A DNA stretch of 64,000 bases from contig NZ_JAELVQ010000011.1 of the NCBI RefSeq assembly GCF_016428595.1, positions 62,001 through 126,000 on the forward strand. Reading direction: 5' to 3'. Each line of letters opens with the position of its first letter. Within the stretch, counting starts at the first letter, position 1. This stretch comes from Snuella sedimenti (GTDB lineage: Bacteria > Bacteroidota > Bacteroidia > Flavobacteriales > Flavobacteriaceae). Made by a program: the position numbers and the translations under genes. Below are positions 8,816 to 18,169 of this stretch, one piece after another. Under the pieces are notes generated by a model that made no database searches, was not told the DNA's origin, and saw only the letters and a list, made by a program, of their open reading frames with translations.

Positions 8816-11044
8816 ATGACAAGAAAGAAAAAGAGGAAATCGAATAAAGGTATTTCCAATCTCTCAAATACAATTTTGAGTATTTTAAAAAAAGAAAGAA
8901 ACCAAGCTTTTAATTATAAACAGATTGCTGCCAAACTAGGTGTTAACGATGCCAGTAGTAGAAATCAAATTATTAAAAAATTAGCGCAACTAGCAGCTAA
9001 ACAAGAAATTGAACAAGTAGAACGTGGCAAGTTTAAAGCCATTGTTAATACCGAATACCATACCGGAATATTAGATATGGGAGCAAAAGGATCGGGCTAT
9101 ATTATTTGTGATGATTTTGATGAAGATGTCTTTATAGCTTCTAATAATATGAATAAAGCCTTAAATGGCGACGAAGTAGAGTTTTACGTTTACAAAAGGC
9201 GGAAACGAGGTAAAATAGAAGGTGAAATAACCAATATTCTTAAACGTGAAAAAAGCGAATATGTTGGTGTAATTCAATTGCATAGCAATTATGCTTTTGT
9301 TATCCCAGATAGTAATAAAATGTATAAAGATATTTTTATTCCTATTAATAAAACCTTTAAAGCAGAAGATGGTGATAAAGTATTGGTAAAACTAGAAGAT
9401 TGGCCAGAAAAAGCCGATTCACCTTATGGAAAGGTGATCAAAGTTTTAGGAAAACCAGGAGAACATAATACCGAGATTCATGCTATTTTGGCAGAATATG
9501 GACTACCCTATGAATTTCCATACGAAGTTGAAACCTTTGCCAATAACTTAGATACGTCCATTACAAAAGATGAAATAGCAAAGCGACGTGATATGCGCAA
9601 GGATTTAACCTTTACCATAGACCCTAAGGATGCTAAGGACTTTGATGATGCCTTATCATTTAAAGTACTAGAGAATGGCTTATACGAGGTAGGAATACAT
9701 ATTGCTGATGTATCGCATTATGTTAAGGAAGGAACCATTTTAGATGATGAAGCTTACGAAAGGGGCACTTCGGTGTATCTGGTGGATCGCGTGGTACCTA
9801 TGTTACCGGAAGTTTTGTCTAATAATGCCTGTTCTTTGCGACCTAACGAAGAAAAATTAACTTTTTCTGCAGTATTTCATATAAATGATAAAGCTGAAAT
9901 TAAAGAGCAATGGTTTGGTAGAACCGTAACCTATAGTGATGCCCGTTTTGCTTACGAAGAAGCGCAGGCCATTATTGAAAATAATATAGAGTTTGTTATT
10001 CCTGCGAAGGCAGAAATTTATAACAGAGGAGAAATTAACACTCAAATTTCACAAGATGTTTCATTAACGGAACAAGCATATAACACCAAACCCGAAATTG
10101 CCGAAGCCATACTGGTTTTAGATAGACTTGCTAAGCTAATGAGACGTAAACGAATGAAAGAAGGTGCTATTTCGTTTGATAAGGTAGAAGTTAAATTTAA
10201 CTTAGATAAAGATAGTAAGCCAACAGGTGTGTTTTTTAAGACCAGTGAAGATGCTAATAAATTAATTGAAGAGTTTATGTTGCTTGCTAATAAAAAAGTA
10301 GCAGAATTTATAGGCAAACAAAGCCCTAAGAAAACTTTTGTATATCGTGTTCATGACGAACCGGATGATAGTAAATTAGCCAATTTACAAGGTATAGTCT
10401 CTAAGTTTGGATACAAGTTAAATTTTCAGGATAGAAAATCGATTTCGACATCACTTAATAATTTATTGAAGGATGTCGTTGGTACCAAAGAACAAAACCT
10501 AGTAGATACGCTTGCCATTCGAAGTATGAGTAAGGCCGAATACACAACACAAAATATAGGGCATTACGGATTGGCTTTCGATTATTACAGCCACTTTACA
10601 TCGCCTATTCGTCGTTATCCCGATGTCATGGTACACCGCTTATTACAACATTACCTAGATGGTGGAAAATCTGCAAATACCGAAGCCTACGAAGACAAAT
10701 GTCAGCATTCCAGTAATATGGAAAATCTAGCAACCAAAGCAGAGCGTGATTCTATCAAGTACATGCAAATACGTTTTATGGAAGATCATAAAAACGAGCA
10801 TTTTGTTGGTGTAATTTCAGGCGTTACCGATTGGGGTATTTATGTAGAGATTATAGCCAATAAATGTGAAGGTATGGTGAGTATACGGGATATTAAGGAC
10901 GATCATTATGCTTTTGACCAAAGTGTATATGCTTTAATTGGCAGACATACTAAAAACATGTATCAATTAGGTGACGAAGTGACCGTAAAGGTTAAAAATA
11001 CAGATCTGGTAAAGAAGCATTTGGATTTTATTTTAGTCGATTAA
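8816..11044 (+). CDS. rnr: Ribonuclease R
   Basis: A processive 3'-5' exoribonuclease of the RNB family that degrades structured RNA. In order there are an N-terminal basic helix-turn-helix-like region (residues 1-75), cold-shock-type OB domains (about 80-230), the RNB domain with catalytic aspartates in TIDPKDAKDFDDALSF (about 265-280), and a C-terminal S1 domain (about 660-742; GVISGVTDWGIYVEI). The length of 742 is normal. An odd segment, EFVIPAKAEIYNRGEINTQ near residues 390-408, is encoded by a palindromic repeat and is not expected in the family. The gene starts a rightward run and has its own -7 box and leader hairpin. Confidence 0.95.
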   Translation: MTRKKKRKSNKGISNLSNTILSILKKERNQAFNYKQIAAKLGVNDASSRNQIIKKLAQLAAKQEIEQVERGKFKAIVNTEYHTGILDMGAKGSGYIICDDFDEDVFIASNNMNKALNGDEVEFYVYKRRKRGKIEGEITNILKREKSEYVGVIQLHSNYAFVIPDSNKMYKDIFIPINKTFKAEDGDKVLVKLEDWPEKADSPYGKVIKVLGKPGEHNTEIHAILAEYGLPYEFPYEVETFANNLDTSITKDEIAKRRDMRKDLTFTIDPKDAKDFDDALSFKVLENGLYEVGIHIADVSHYVKEGTILDDEAYERGTSVYLVDRVVPMLPEVLSNNACSLRPNEEKLTFSAVFHINDKAEIKEQWFGRTVTYSDARFAYEEAQAIIENNIEFVIPAKAEIYNRGEINTQISQDVSLTEQAYNTKPEIAEAILVLDRLAKLMRRKRMKEGAISFDKVEVKFNLDKDSKPTGVFFKTSEDANKLIEEFMLLANKKVAEFIGKQSPKKTFVYRVHDEPDDSKLANLQGIVSKFGYKLNFQDRKSISTSLNNLLKDVVGTKEQNLVDTLAIRSMSKAEYTTQNIGHYGLAFDYYSHFTSPIRRYPDVMVHRLLQHYLDGGKSANTEAYEDKCQHSSNMENLATKAERDSIKYMQIRFMEDHKNEHFVGVISGVTDWGIYVEIIANKCEGMVSIRDIKDDHYAFDQSVYALIGRHTKNMYQLGDEVTVKVKNTDLVKKHLDFILVD
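9995..10024. repeat. Palindromic repeat element inserted in frame within rnr
   Basis: GTTATTCCTGC, the spacer GAA and GGCAGAAATTTATAAC form an imperfect inverted repeat, encoding the VIPAKAEIYN part of RNase R. The sequence resembles the short CATTCCTGCGAAGGCAGGAAT palindromes common in many bacterial genomes. A related palindrome lies at 27357-27376 between genes. The reading frame is kept through the element. Confidence 0.55.
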
Positions 11045-11230
11045 ATGTAAAATGCATTTGCTATTTCAAAGTATCCAATTTGATTACGATATAAAGTAAG
11101 AGGTATTTATTTATAAAAAGTATTTTGTTATCGAGACAAGTCTCTAAACATTTAAATTTTGATTATTAAGTAAAAAAGGAATAATAATTGTTAGTTACCG
11201 TTACTATAATAAACAAAAAGCAAAAAAGAA

Positions 11231-11908
11231 ATGACACGCGTATTTACAATTTTTACAATATTGATGTCGGCAGTTATGTTGGCACAACAGCCCATAGAGA
11301 AAACCATTGGTGAATTTAAAGAACTTAAGGTATATGATTTGATCGAAGTAAAAATGATTAAATCAAAAGAAGACAAAGTTATTATTTCAGGTCAAAACAG
11401 TGAATATGTTTTGGTTAATAATAAGAATGGTACACTTAAAATAAAGATGAGTTTAAAGCAAATTTTTGATGGTGATAAAACAAAAGTAACCTTGTATTAT
11501 AGTGGTGTAGACATTATTGATGCCAATGAAGGCGCTAGAATATATGTAGATAACACTATTAAGCAATTTGAAATAGATTTAAGGGTTCAAGAAGGTGCTA
11601 AAATTGAGGTTAAACTCGATACCGATTATACCAATGCTAAAGCAGTTACAGGTGGGATCATAAATGTTTCAGGAAAATCCAAGTCACAAAAAATTTCACT
11701 ACTAACAGGAGGTGTTTATAATGGTGAAACCCTTAAAACAGATAAAACAAATGTATCTATTAATGTTGCTGGTGAAGCCTATGTAAATGCATCAGATGTA
11801 GTTGATATAAAAATAAGAGCAGGAGGTGATGTGTATATTTACGGTAATCCTAAAACTATTAATGAAAGCAAAGTTTTAGGAGGTCGTGTTAAGCGAATGG
11901 AAAACTAG
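11231..11908 (+). CDS. Secreted head-GIN domain protein (DUF2807 type)
   Basis: A signal peptide (FTIFTILMSAVMLAQQ) is followed by the repetitive beta-strand pattern of the head-GIN/DUF2807 family: FKELKVYDLIEVKMIKSKED, then short strands rich in Gly, Asn, Lys and Val, ending with GGDVYIYGNPKTINES. Family members are exported and often called putative adhesins, but their function is not established. The length of 225 is usual. It is a single gene between rnr and the PUL regulator, closed by a strong terminator. Confidence 0.85.
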   Translation: MTRVFTIFTILMSAVMLAQQPIEKTIGEFKELKVYDLIEVKMIKSKEDKVIISGQNSEYVLVNNKNGTLKIKMSLKQIFDGDKTKVTLYYSGVDIIDANEGARIYVDNTIKQFEIDLRVQEGAKIEVKLDTDYTNAKAVTGGIINVSGKSKSQKISLLTGGVYNGETLKTDKTNVSINVAGEAYVNASDVVDIKIRAGGDVYIYGNPKTINESKVLGGRVKRMEN

Positions 11909-11927
11909 AACTTTAATAAATATAATG

Positions 11928-11966
11928 AAAACCCAATGCCAATCAGGTATTGGGTTTTTATTTTTA
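11928..11966 (+). terminator. Intrinsic terminator after the head-GIN gene
   Basis: AAAACCCAATGCC and GGTATTGGGTTTT pair across the loop AATCA and are followed by TTTTATTTTT. The stem starts 20 bases behind the stop codon. Confidence 0.85.
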
Positions 11967-12084
11967 TGAAGTATACTTAAATAAAATGCATACCTAATTA
12001 TTGCATTTCCATACAATAACCATACATAACTGGGTTTATCCTTTATTTTTATTAAATTAGTAACTATACAAAATATGTTTAGTT

Positions 12085-14901
12085 GTGAAATTGATAAAGG
12101 GGGTATTTGTTTTTTTGTTGTATTTTGTTTGTTTACTTGCTATTGCACAAGAACATCCGCCAATTAACAGTTATACACCTAACGATTATGGTGCCGAAAA
12201 TCAAAACTGGTCAATTTCACAATCGGTTGATAAGTATATTTATGTTGCAAATAATCAAGGACTACTTGAATATAATGGAGCTAAATGGACATTGTATCCC
12301 TCACCCAATCAAACCATAATTAGATCTGTTAATGCTTTTAAAGAAACAATTTATACAGGAAGCTATAAAGAGTTTGGTTATTGGAAAAGAAATGAACTTG
12401 GCATATTAATATACCATTCCCTCTCTAAAGAACTAAAGATAACGTTTCTTGAAGATGAGGAATTTTGGAATATTATAACGCTTGACGACTGGGTCTTGTT
12501 TCAGTCTTTAAAAAGAATTTATATATACAACAAAAAAGACCATTCCTATTCTGTAATCAATTCAGAAACTACCATCTATAAAATGTTTAAAATAAATGAA
12601 AGCATTTATTTTCAAAAAGTAAAAGATGGGGTTTATGAAATAAAAAATGGAGCATCTAAGCTCGTATCAAATAATAGTGTCTTAAGAGAAAATTTATTAG
12701 TTAATATTTTTAATCATAATGGAAACATCCTGTTTCAAACAGAAGATAACGGTTTTTATATTTTTAATAAGACAGAACTTACCAAATGGAACATTTCTGC
12801 TAACGAAACCATATCCAAGCATAGAATATATAATAGCAAACAATTAAAAGATAAAAGCTTTTTGTTGGGAACTATTTCTAATGGGATTATACATCTAACA
12901 CCTAAAGGCGATATTAATTATCAAATTAACCAAACCAGTGGTTTAAGTAATAATACAGTACTATCAGTTTTTGAAGATATAGATAATAATATATGGTTAG
13001 GCTTAGAAAATGGTATAGACTGTATAAACATAAAATCACCGTTCAGCATTTACAATGATGAGGCTGGAAATATAGGAGCGGTGAATGCTTCTGCTCTATT
13101 TAAAGGTTATTTATACATTGGGACTAATCAGGGGTTATTTTATAAAAAAGAAGGAATAGATAATACCTTTAAATTTATTGAAGGAACCCAAGGAGCTGTA
13201 TGGTGTTTAAAGGTATTAAAAGATACCTTGTTTTGTGGACATAACTCTGGTACGTTTGTTATTAATGAAGGTAAAGCAAAACTTGCTATAGACGTTTTAG
13301 GAACCTGGAACATTAGAACTATTGATAATAGCGATAATTTGTTATTACAAGGAAATTATAGCGGATTGTATGTCTTAGAAAATAAAGAAGGACTTTGGCA
13401 ATTAAGAAATAAGATTGAAGGCTTTGATGTATCCAGCAGATATTTTGAAATGCTTAGCCAAACCGAAGTTTTTGTTAGCCATGAATATAAAGGGGTGTTC
13501 AAAATAAAACTAAACGATGCATTAACCAAAGTAAACCAGATTGTTAAAGAGACTTCGGTAGATAAAGGATTAAAAACCAGTTTAACAAAGTATCAAGGTG
13601 ATATTTTATATGCTCACCAAAAAGGAATCTTTAAATTTAATAAAGAAAATCAGGTCTTTAAAAAGGATTCTATTTTAAGTAGATTATTTAAAGAAGAAGA
13701 ATATACTTCGGGAAAATTGGTAAACGATACCGCTAATAATCGATTATGGAGCTTTTCATTGCACGGATTAAATTATTTAGCTCCCAGAAAATTAAGTAAT
13801 ATTCCTAAAATAAAAAGAATATCATTTCCAAGTTATGTAAGAAATGATGTGTCAGGATATGAAAACATTACACATATAAGCGATAATAAATACCTATATG
13901 GTACCTCGCTGGGTTATGTAATAATTGATTTAAATAAACTGTACGACAAAACGTTTGAAGTAAACATCAACCAAATTTCAAATAGCACTTATAAGAACAC
14001 GGATAGGTCAAATTATGTTGATAAGACCAAAAAAGGACAATTTAAAAATAAAGAGAACAATATTGAATTTAGTTTTAGTGTACCAGAATATAGTAAGTAT
14101 CTAATAACCGAGTATCAATATAAACTAGATGGAATATATAATGAATGGAGTCAGTGGTCAACAAAATCATCTGAGCTATTCGAAAACTTACCATATGGCG
14201 ATTACACCTTTTATGTAAGAGCTCGGTTAGGAAATGAAATTTCAACGAATACAGAGCGCTATGGCTTTAATATTGAAGCACCTTGGTATCTTAAAAAAGT
14301 AATGATTGCTTTTTACGTTGCATTTTTTCTATTGTTTTCGTTGTTAATGCATAATATTTACAAACGATATTATAAAAAGCAAAGGGAAAAACTACTATTA
14401 AAAAATAAAAGGGAGCTTGAGTTAAAAGAACTTGAAAACAAAGAACAACTCATGCGTTTAAATAATGAAAATTTAAAGCAGGATATTGAGAATAAAAATA
14501 GGGAGTTGGCCATATCAACTATGAGTTTGATTAAAAAGAACGAATTTCTCAATAGTATTAAAAAAGAGTTGGGTGATGTTACAAAAAACAATAAGAGCTT
14601 AAAGCATGTTATAAAAATTATTGATAGAAACCTTAACAATACAGACGATTGGCACGTATTTGAAGAAGCTTTTAATAATGCCGATAAAGATTTTTTAAAG
14701 AAGGTTAAAACACTACATCCAAATCTTACTTCAAATGACCTTAGACTTTGTGCTTACCTAAGGCTAAATTTATCTTCAAAAGAAATTGCTCCACTACTCA
14801 ATATATCGGCCAGAAGTGTGGAAGTTAAACGCTATAGATTGCGAAAAAAGATGGATTTACAACACGAATCGAGCTTAACAGATTATATTTTGGAAATATA
14901 A
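12085..14901 (+). CDS. Membrane-spanning PUL regulator: propeller, Y_Y_Y domain, coiled coil, LuxR-type HTH
   Basis: A signal peptide (residues about 1-22, ending LLAIAQ) leads into a large periplasmic sensor made of two-component-regulator propeller repeats (for example NNTVLSVFEDIDNNIWLGLE near 295). A three-Tyr domain follows (about 645-735, IEFSFSVPEYSKYLITEYQY), then a transmembrane helix (about 738-758), a cytoplasmic coiled coil (about 765-850) and a C-terminal LuxR-like helix-turn-helix (LSSKEIAPLLNISARSVEVK, about 896-915). This resembles the Bacteroidota hybrid sensors but has no kinase or receiver, so it probably binds DNA directly from the membrane. No in-frame ATG fits; GTG at 12085 is the only start giving a signal peptide. 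It stands just before susC and probably senses the glucan. Confidence 0.85.
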   Translation: MKLIKGVFVFLLYFVCLLAIAQEHPPINSYTPNDYGAENQNWSISQSVDKYIYVANNQGLLEYNGAKWTLYPSPNQTIIRSVNAFKETIYTGSYKEFGYWKRNELGILIYHSLSKELKITFLEDEEFWNIITLDDWVLFQSLKRIYIYNKKDHSYSVINSETTIYKMFKINESIYFQKVKDGVYEIKNGASKLVSNNSVLRENLLVNIFNHNGNILFQTEDNGFYIFNKTELTKWNISANETISKHRIYNSKQLKDKSFLLGTISNGIIHLTPKGDINYQINQTSGLSNNTVLSVFEDIDNNIWLGLENGIDCINIKSPFSIYNDEAGNIGAVNASALFKGYLYIGTNQGLFYKKEGIDNTFKFIEGTQGAVWCLKVLKDTLFCGHNSGTFVINEGKAKLAIDVLGTWNIRTIDNSDNLLLQGNYSGLYVLENKEGLWQLRNKIEGFDVSSRYFEMLSQTEVFVSHEYKGVFKIKLNDALTKVNQIVKETSVDKGLKTSLTKYQGDILYAHQKGIFKFNKENQVFKKDSILSRLFKEEEYTSGKLVNDTANNRLWSFSLHGLNYLAPRKLSNIPKIKRISFPSYVRNDVSGYENITHISDNKYLYGTSLGYVIIDLNKLYDKTFEVNINQISNSTYKNTDRSNYVDKTKKGQFKNKENNIEFSFSVPEYSKYLITEYQYKLDGIYNEWSQWSTKSSELFENLPYGDYTFYVRARLGNEISTNTERYGFNIEAPWYLKKVMIAFYVAFFLLFSLLMHNIYKRYYKKQREKLLLKNKRELELKELENKEQLMRLNNENLKQDIENKNRELAISTMSLIKKNEFLNSIKKELGDVTKNNKSLKHVIKIIDRNLNNTDDWHVFEEAFNNADKDFLKKVKTLHPNLTSNDLRLCAYLRLNLSSKEIAPLLNISARSVEVKRYRLRKKMDLQHESSLTDYILEI

Positions 14902-14903
14902 TT

Positions 14904-15052
14904 ACACTACAAAAGTCATTTTTACCTATACATTACCACAACATTAGTGCTTTTTGTAATCTTAGTAAATTACATTTAGAGGTTGTAAAATCTTAATGAA
15001 TACCTATTATTGTTAGATTTTTATTATAAAATTAACTATTTTATTGTAGTGT
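14904..15052. promoter_or_regulatory. Inverted 10-mers upstream of susC, candidate operator
   Basis: TACACTACAA at 14903-14912 and TTGTAGTGTA at 15044-15053 are exact reverse complements, 131 bases apart, in the 228-base interval between the regulator gene and susC. The right copy lies 77 bases before the susC start. No exact TAnnTTTG box is seen in the interval. They may be binding sites of the adjacent regulator, which is inference. Confidence 0.35.
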
Positions 15053-15129
15053 ATATTTTTTGTTGGGGTGTAAAATTAAGATACAACAACATAAATATTT
15101 AGGTTTACATAAACAAAAAAACTAAACTT

Positions 15130-18100
15130 ATGAGACATACGCTCTTTAAAATTTTAACCCTATTATTTATAAGCTATTCCAGTGCCCAGAATATAGATAT
15201 AAGTGGTATGGTTATAGATGAAAGCGGGATTGCAATTCCTGGAGTTAATATCCTTGTAAAGGATTCCAGTAAAGGAACTGTCACAGATTTTGATGGAAAC
15301 TTTACTTTATTTGACGTTCAGGTTGGTTCTACTTTAAAATTTAGCTATGTAGGCTATATAACATATGAAGAGATTGTAACCACTAGCTCAAAATTAACTA
15401 TTACACTTCAAGAAGATCTTGCAAAATTAGACGAGGTTGTTGTAATTGGTTATGGAACACAAACCAAAAAGGAAATTACCGGAGCCGTATCGGTTGTTGG
15501 TGCAGAAACCATTGAAAAACTCAAACCAACCCGAATTGAACAGGCATTACAAGGTCAAGTAGCCGGCGTAAATATTACTACTAATTCAGGATCTCCCGGG
15601 GGCGCATCAACTATTAGTATACGCGGTGTTTCAACAAATGGTGATAGCCGCCCACTAATTCTTGTTGATGGTAACGTTGTTGAAGATTTAAGTGTTATAA
15701 ATCCCAATGACATAGAAAGTATGAATATACTCAAAGATGCTACAGCAGGTATTTATGGCGTTCGTGCAGCTAATGGCGTAATTTTAATTACCACTAAAAC
15801 GGGTCGTAAAGAAATGCCCTTAACCATTGAGTATAATGCTTATGTAGGATTTCAGCAAACCACAAGACAAATACCAGTTTTAAATGCTACAGAGTATGCT
15901 GTTATTGTTAACGAGGGGTATGCGGCTGCGGGCAGTACGCCTCCTTTTTCAGACTTGTCTGCTTTAGGAGTTGGTACAGATTGGCAAGATAAGGTTTTTC
16001 AAAATGCACCTATATTCAATCATGCCATTACCTTTAAAGGAGGTAAAGAAAAATCATCTTACTCTTATAGCTCTTCGCTTTTAAAACAAGATGGGATTGT
16101 TGGCGGATCAAAATCTAATTTTACGCGCATTACCAATGCTGCAACCTATAATTTAGATTTTTTAGAAAATTTTAAATTTAAGTCAGGCCTAACCTTGACC
16201 AGAACCAAAAAGAATAATCTACCAGAAAGCACTTTAGGATCTGTTTTGTTCAATGCTTTAAATATGGCTCCAAACCGTCCCGTTAGAGACGGAAATGGAG
16301 ATTACACACTAGCCGATGGTTTAGGAGGAGAAGTGGTAAACCCATTGGCACAAATGGCCAATACCTATAGCCGGAATAAAGTAATGAAACTTAATGGGTT
16401 TGCAGGACTATCCTATAACTTCTTAGACCATTTTACAGCCCAGGCGAATATTCAATTTAACTATGCTGAAGTAGATAATTATTCTTTTGACCCCATAGAC
16501 TTTTATGGTGTTGGTAAAGTTTTTAACACCCTTACCAGTGAAGTTTTTGAGGGCTTTGATATTTTTAGGGATTACACTTTTGATGGATTTATAAAATATG
16601 AAAACACCTTTAATGACAATCATAAATTAAATGTCCTTTTAGGAACCTCTGTTTTCAAAACAACAGGAGTATTCTCTGGAAGAACAGGAAAAAATATCAT
16701 TAATAACGATCCTGCTAATGCCAAGGTAGATTTAGCTTCCGATCAGGAAGATATTTATAAAGAACGAGGTAGCAATCCAACATTTGATAGCCGATTGTTA
16801 TCCTACTTTACAAGAGTACAATACGATTATAAAGGCAAGTATTTACTATCTGCTGTGGTACGCCGGGATGGTTCTACCAAATTTGGGCCAGGAAACAAGT
16901 TTGGGTATTTTCCATCAGGCTCCTTGGGTTGGGTAGTATCCGACGAGGACTTTATGACTAATAGCAAGTTTTTAGATTTTTTAAAGATAAGGGCTTCTTA
17001 TGGGATTTTAGGAAACGATAGAATTGGTGATTATCGATTTGTGTCCCTTTTAAATGGAGAAGGCACTTACTTTTTTGGAGGAAATGATGCTGAACATGAA
17101 ATATTTGGAAAAGCTTCAGGAGGTATTGCAAATCCGGAAATTAAATGGGAAAAACAAAAAACCTTAGACATAGGTGTCGATATGCGTTTACTCAACAATA
17201 AAGTAGATATTACCGCCGATTATTTTATAAGAAGAACAGAAGACTTATTGGTGTCTCCCGAAGTTTCAGGTTTATTGGGAACCGGAGCAGCACCATTTGT
17301 AAATGCAGGAATTGTTGAAAATACAGGTATCGAATTTGCTATTGGCTATTCAGACACTATTGGTGAAGATTTTAAATTCAGTATCAACTATAACGTTACT
17401 GCAATTAAGAATGAGGTAATATCGGTAAGTGGCGAAGGTGAGTTTCTTGAAAGCGGTAATTTTGGAATATCCCAACCAGTAATAGCAAGAATGGAAGCAG
17501 GTTTTCCATTAGGATATTTTGTTGGGTATAAAACCGATGGCGTTTTTCAAACCCAAGATGAAGTAGATAATGCGGCCGTAACCAACATTGCAACCCAACC
17601 AGGTGATTTTAGGTATGTTGACCAAAATAATGATGGGGTTATCGATTTAGAGGATCGCGTTGATCTGGGAAATCCAATTCCAGATGCAACTATGGGACTT
17701 AACATATCTTTCGACTATAAAAAGTTTGACTTTTCAGCCTATGCTTTTGCCTCTCTTGGCAACGAAATAGTCCGTAATTATGAGCGAAATCAGCAGTTGG
17801 TGAACAAACCTATATGGTATTTAGACCGTTGGACAGGGCCTGGCTCTACCAATGCTGCACCAAGACAAACTATAGGTACAAATCCAAATACATTGTTTTC
17901 AGATTATTATGTAGAGGATGGTTCATTTGTACGCTTACAAAACATACAATTAGGATATACTTTTTCTAATAACAATTCCGAAGAGTCATCGCTCGATAAA
18001 TTTAGAATTTATGTGTCGGCAAGCAATGTATTCACACTTACAGAATATCGTGGTTATGATCCCACAGCTGGAACAGGTGCTCCAATTGGAGGCGGAATAG

Positions 18101-18159
18101 ATCAAGGGATTTATCCCAGCGCTCGTACATTTTTGTTAGGTATTAATGTGAAATTTTAA
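15130..18159 (+). CDS. SusC/RagA-family TonB-linked outer-membrane oligosaccharide importer
   Basis: An outer-membrane TonB-dependent transporter that, with SusD, takes up oligosaccharides. The parts are a signal peptide (TLLFISYSSAQ, cleaved near residue 20), a carboxypeptidase-like CNA-B domain (about 22-100; ISGMVIDESGIAIPGVNILV), and a TonB box region and plug (VVVIGYGTQTKKEITGAV; GSPGGASTISIRGVSTNG; LILVDGN). The long beta-barrel ends in a typical aromatic C-terminus, FLLGINVKF. The length of 1009 is normal. SusD follows after 10 bases in the same operon. The enzymes downstream suggest beta-1,3-glucan oligosaccharides as cargo. Confidence 0.95.
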   Translation: MRHTLFKILTLLFISYSSAQNIDISGMVIDESGIAIPGVNILVKDSSKGTVTDFDGNFTLFDVQVGSTLKFSYVGYITYEEIVTTSSKLTITLQEDLAKLDEVVVIGYGTQTKKEITGAVSVVGAETIEKLKPTRIEQALQGQVAGVNITTNSGSPGGASTISIRGVSTNGDSRPLILVDGNVVEDLSVINPNDIESMNILKDATAGIYGVRAANGVILITTKTGRKEMPLTIEYNAYVGFQQTTRQIPVLNATEYAVIVNEGYAAAGSTPPFSDLSALGVGTDWQDKVFQNAPIFNHAITFKGGKEKSSYSYSSSLLKQDGIVGGSKSNFTRITNAATYNLDFLENFKFKSGLTLTRTKKNNLPESTLGSVLFNALNMAPNRPVRDGNGDYTLADGLGGEVVNPLAQMANTYSRNKVMKLNGFAGLSYNFLDHFTAQANIQFNYAEVDNYSFDPIDFYGVGKVFNTLTSEVFEGFDIFRDYTFDGFIKYENTFNDNHKLNVLLGTSVFKTTGVFSGRTGKNIINNDPANAKVDLASDQEDIYKERGSNPTFDSRLLSYFTRVQYDYKGKYLLSAVVRRDGSTKFGPGNKFGYFPSGSLGWVVSDEDFMTNSKFLDFLKIRASYGILGNDRIGDYRFVSLLNGEGTYFFGGNDAEHEIFGKASGGIANPEIKWEKQKTLDIGVDMRLLNNKVDITADYFIRRTEDLLVSPEVSGLLGTGAAPFVNAGIVENTGIEFAIGYSDTIGEDFKFSINYNVTAIKNEVISVSGEGEFLESGNFGISQPVIARMEAGFPLGYFVGYKTDGVFQTQDEVDNAAVTNIATQPGDFRYVDQNNDGVIDLEDRVDLGNPIPDATMGLNISFDYKKFDFSAYAFASLGNEIVRNYERNQQLVNKPIWYLDRWTGPGSTNAAPRQTIGTNPNTLFSDYYVEDGSFVRLQNIQLGYTFSNNNSEESSLDKFRIYVSASNVFTLTEYRGYDPTAGTGAPIGGGIDQGIYPSARTFLLGINVKF

Positions 18160-18169
18160 AAAAAGCGAT

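Noticed and set aside
12074-12081. TATGTTTA as promoter of the PUL regulator
   Set aside because: It differs from TAnnTTTG in the last base and would start transcription behind the GTG start codon.
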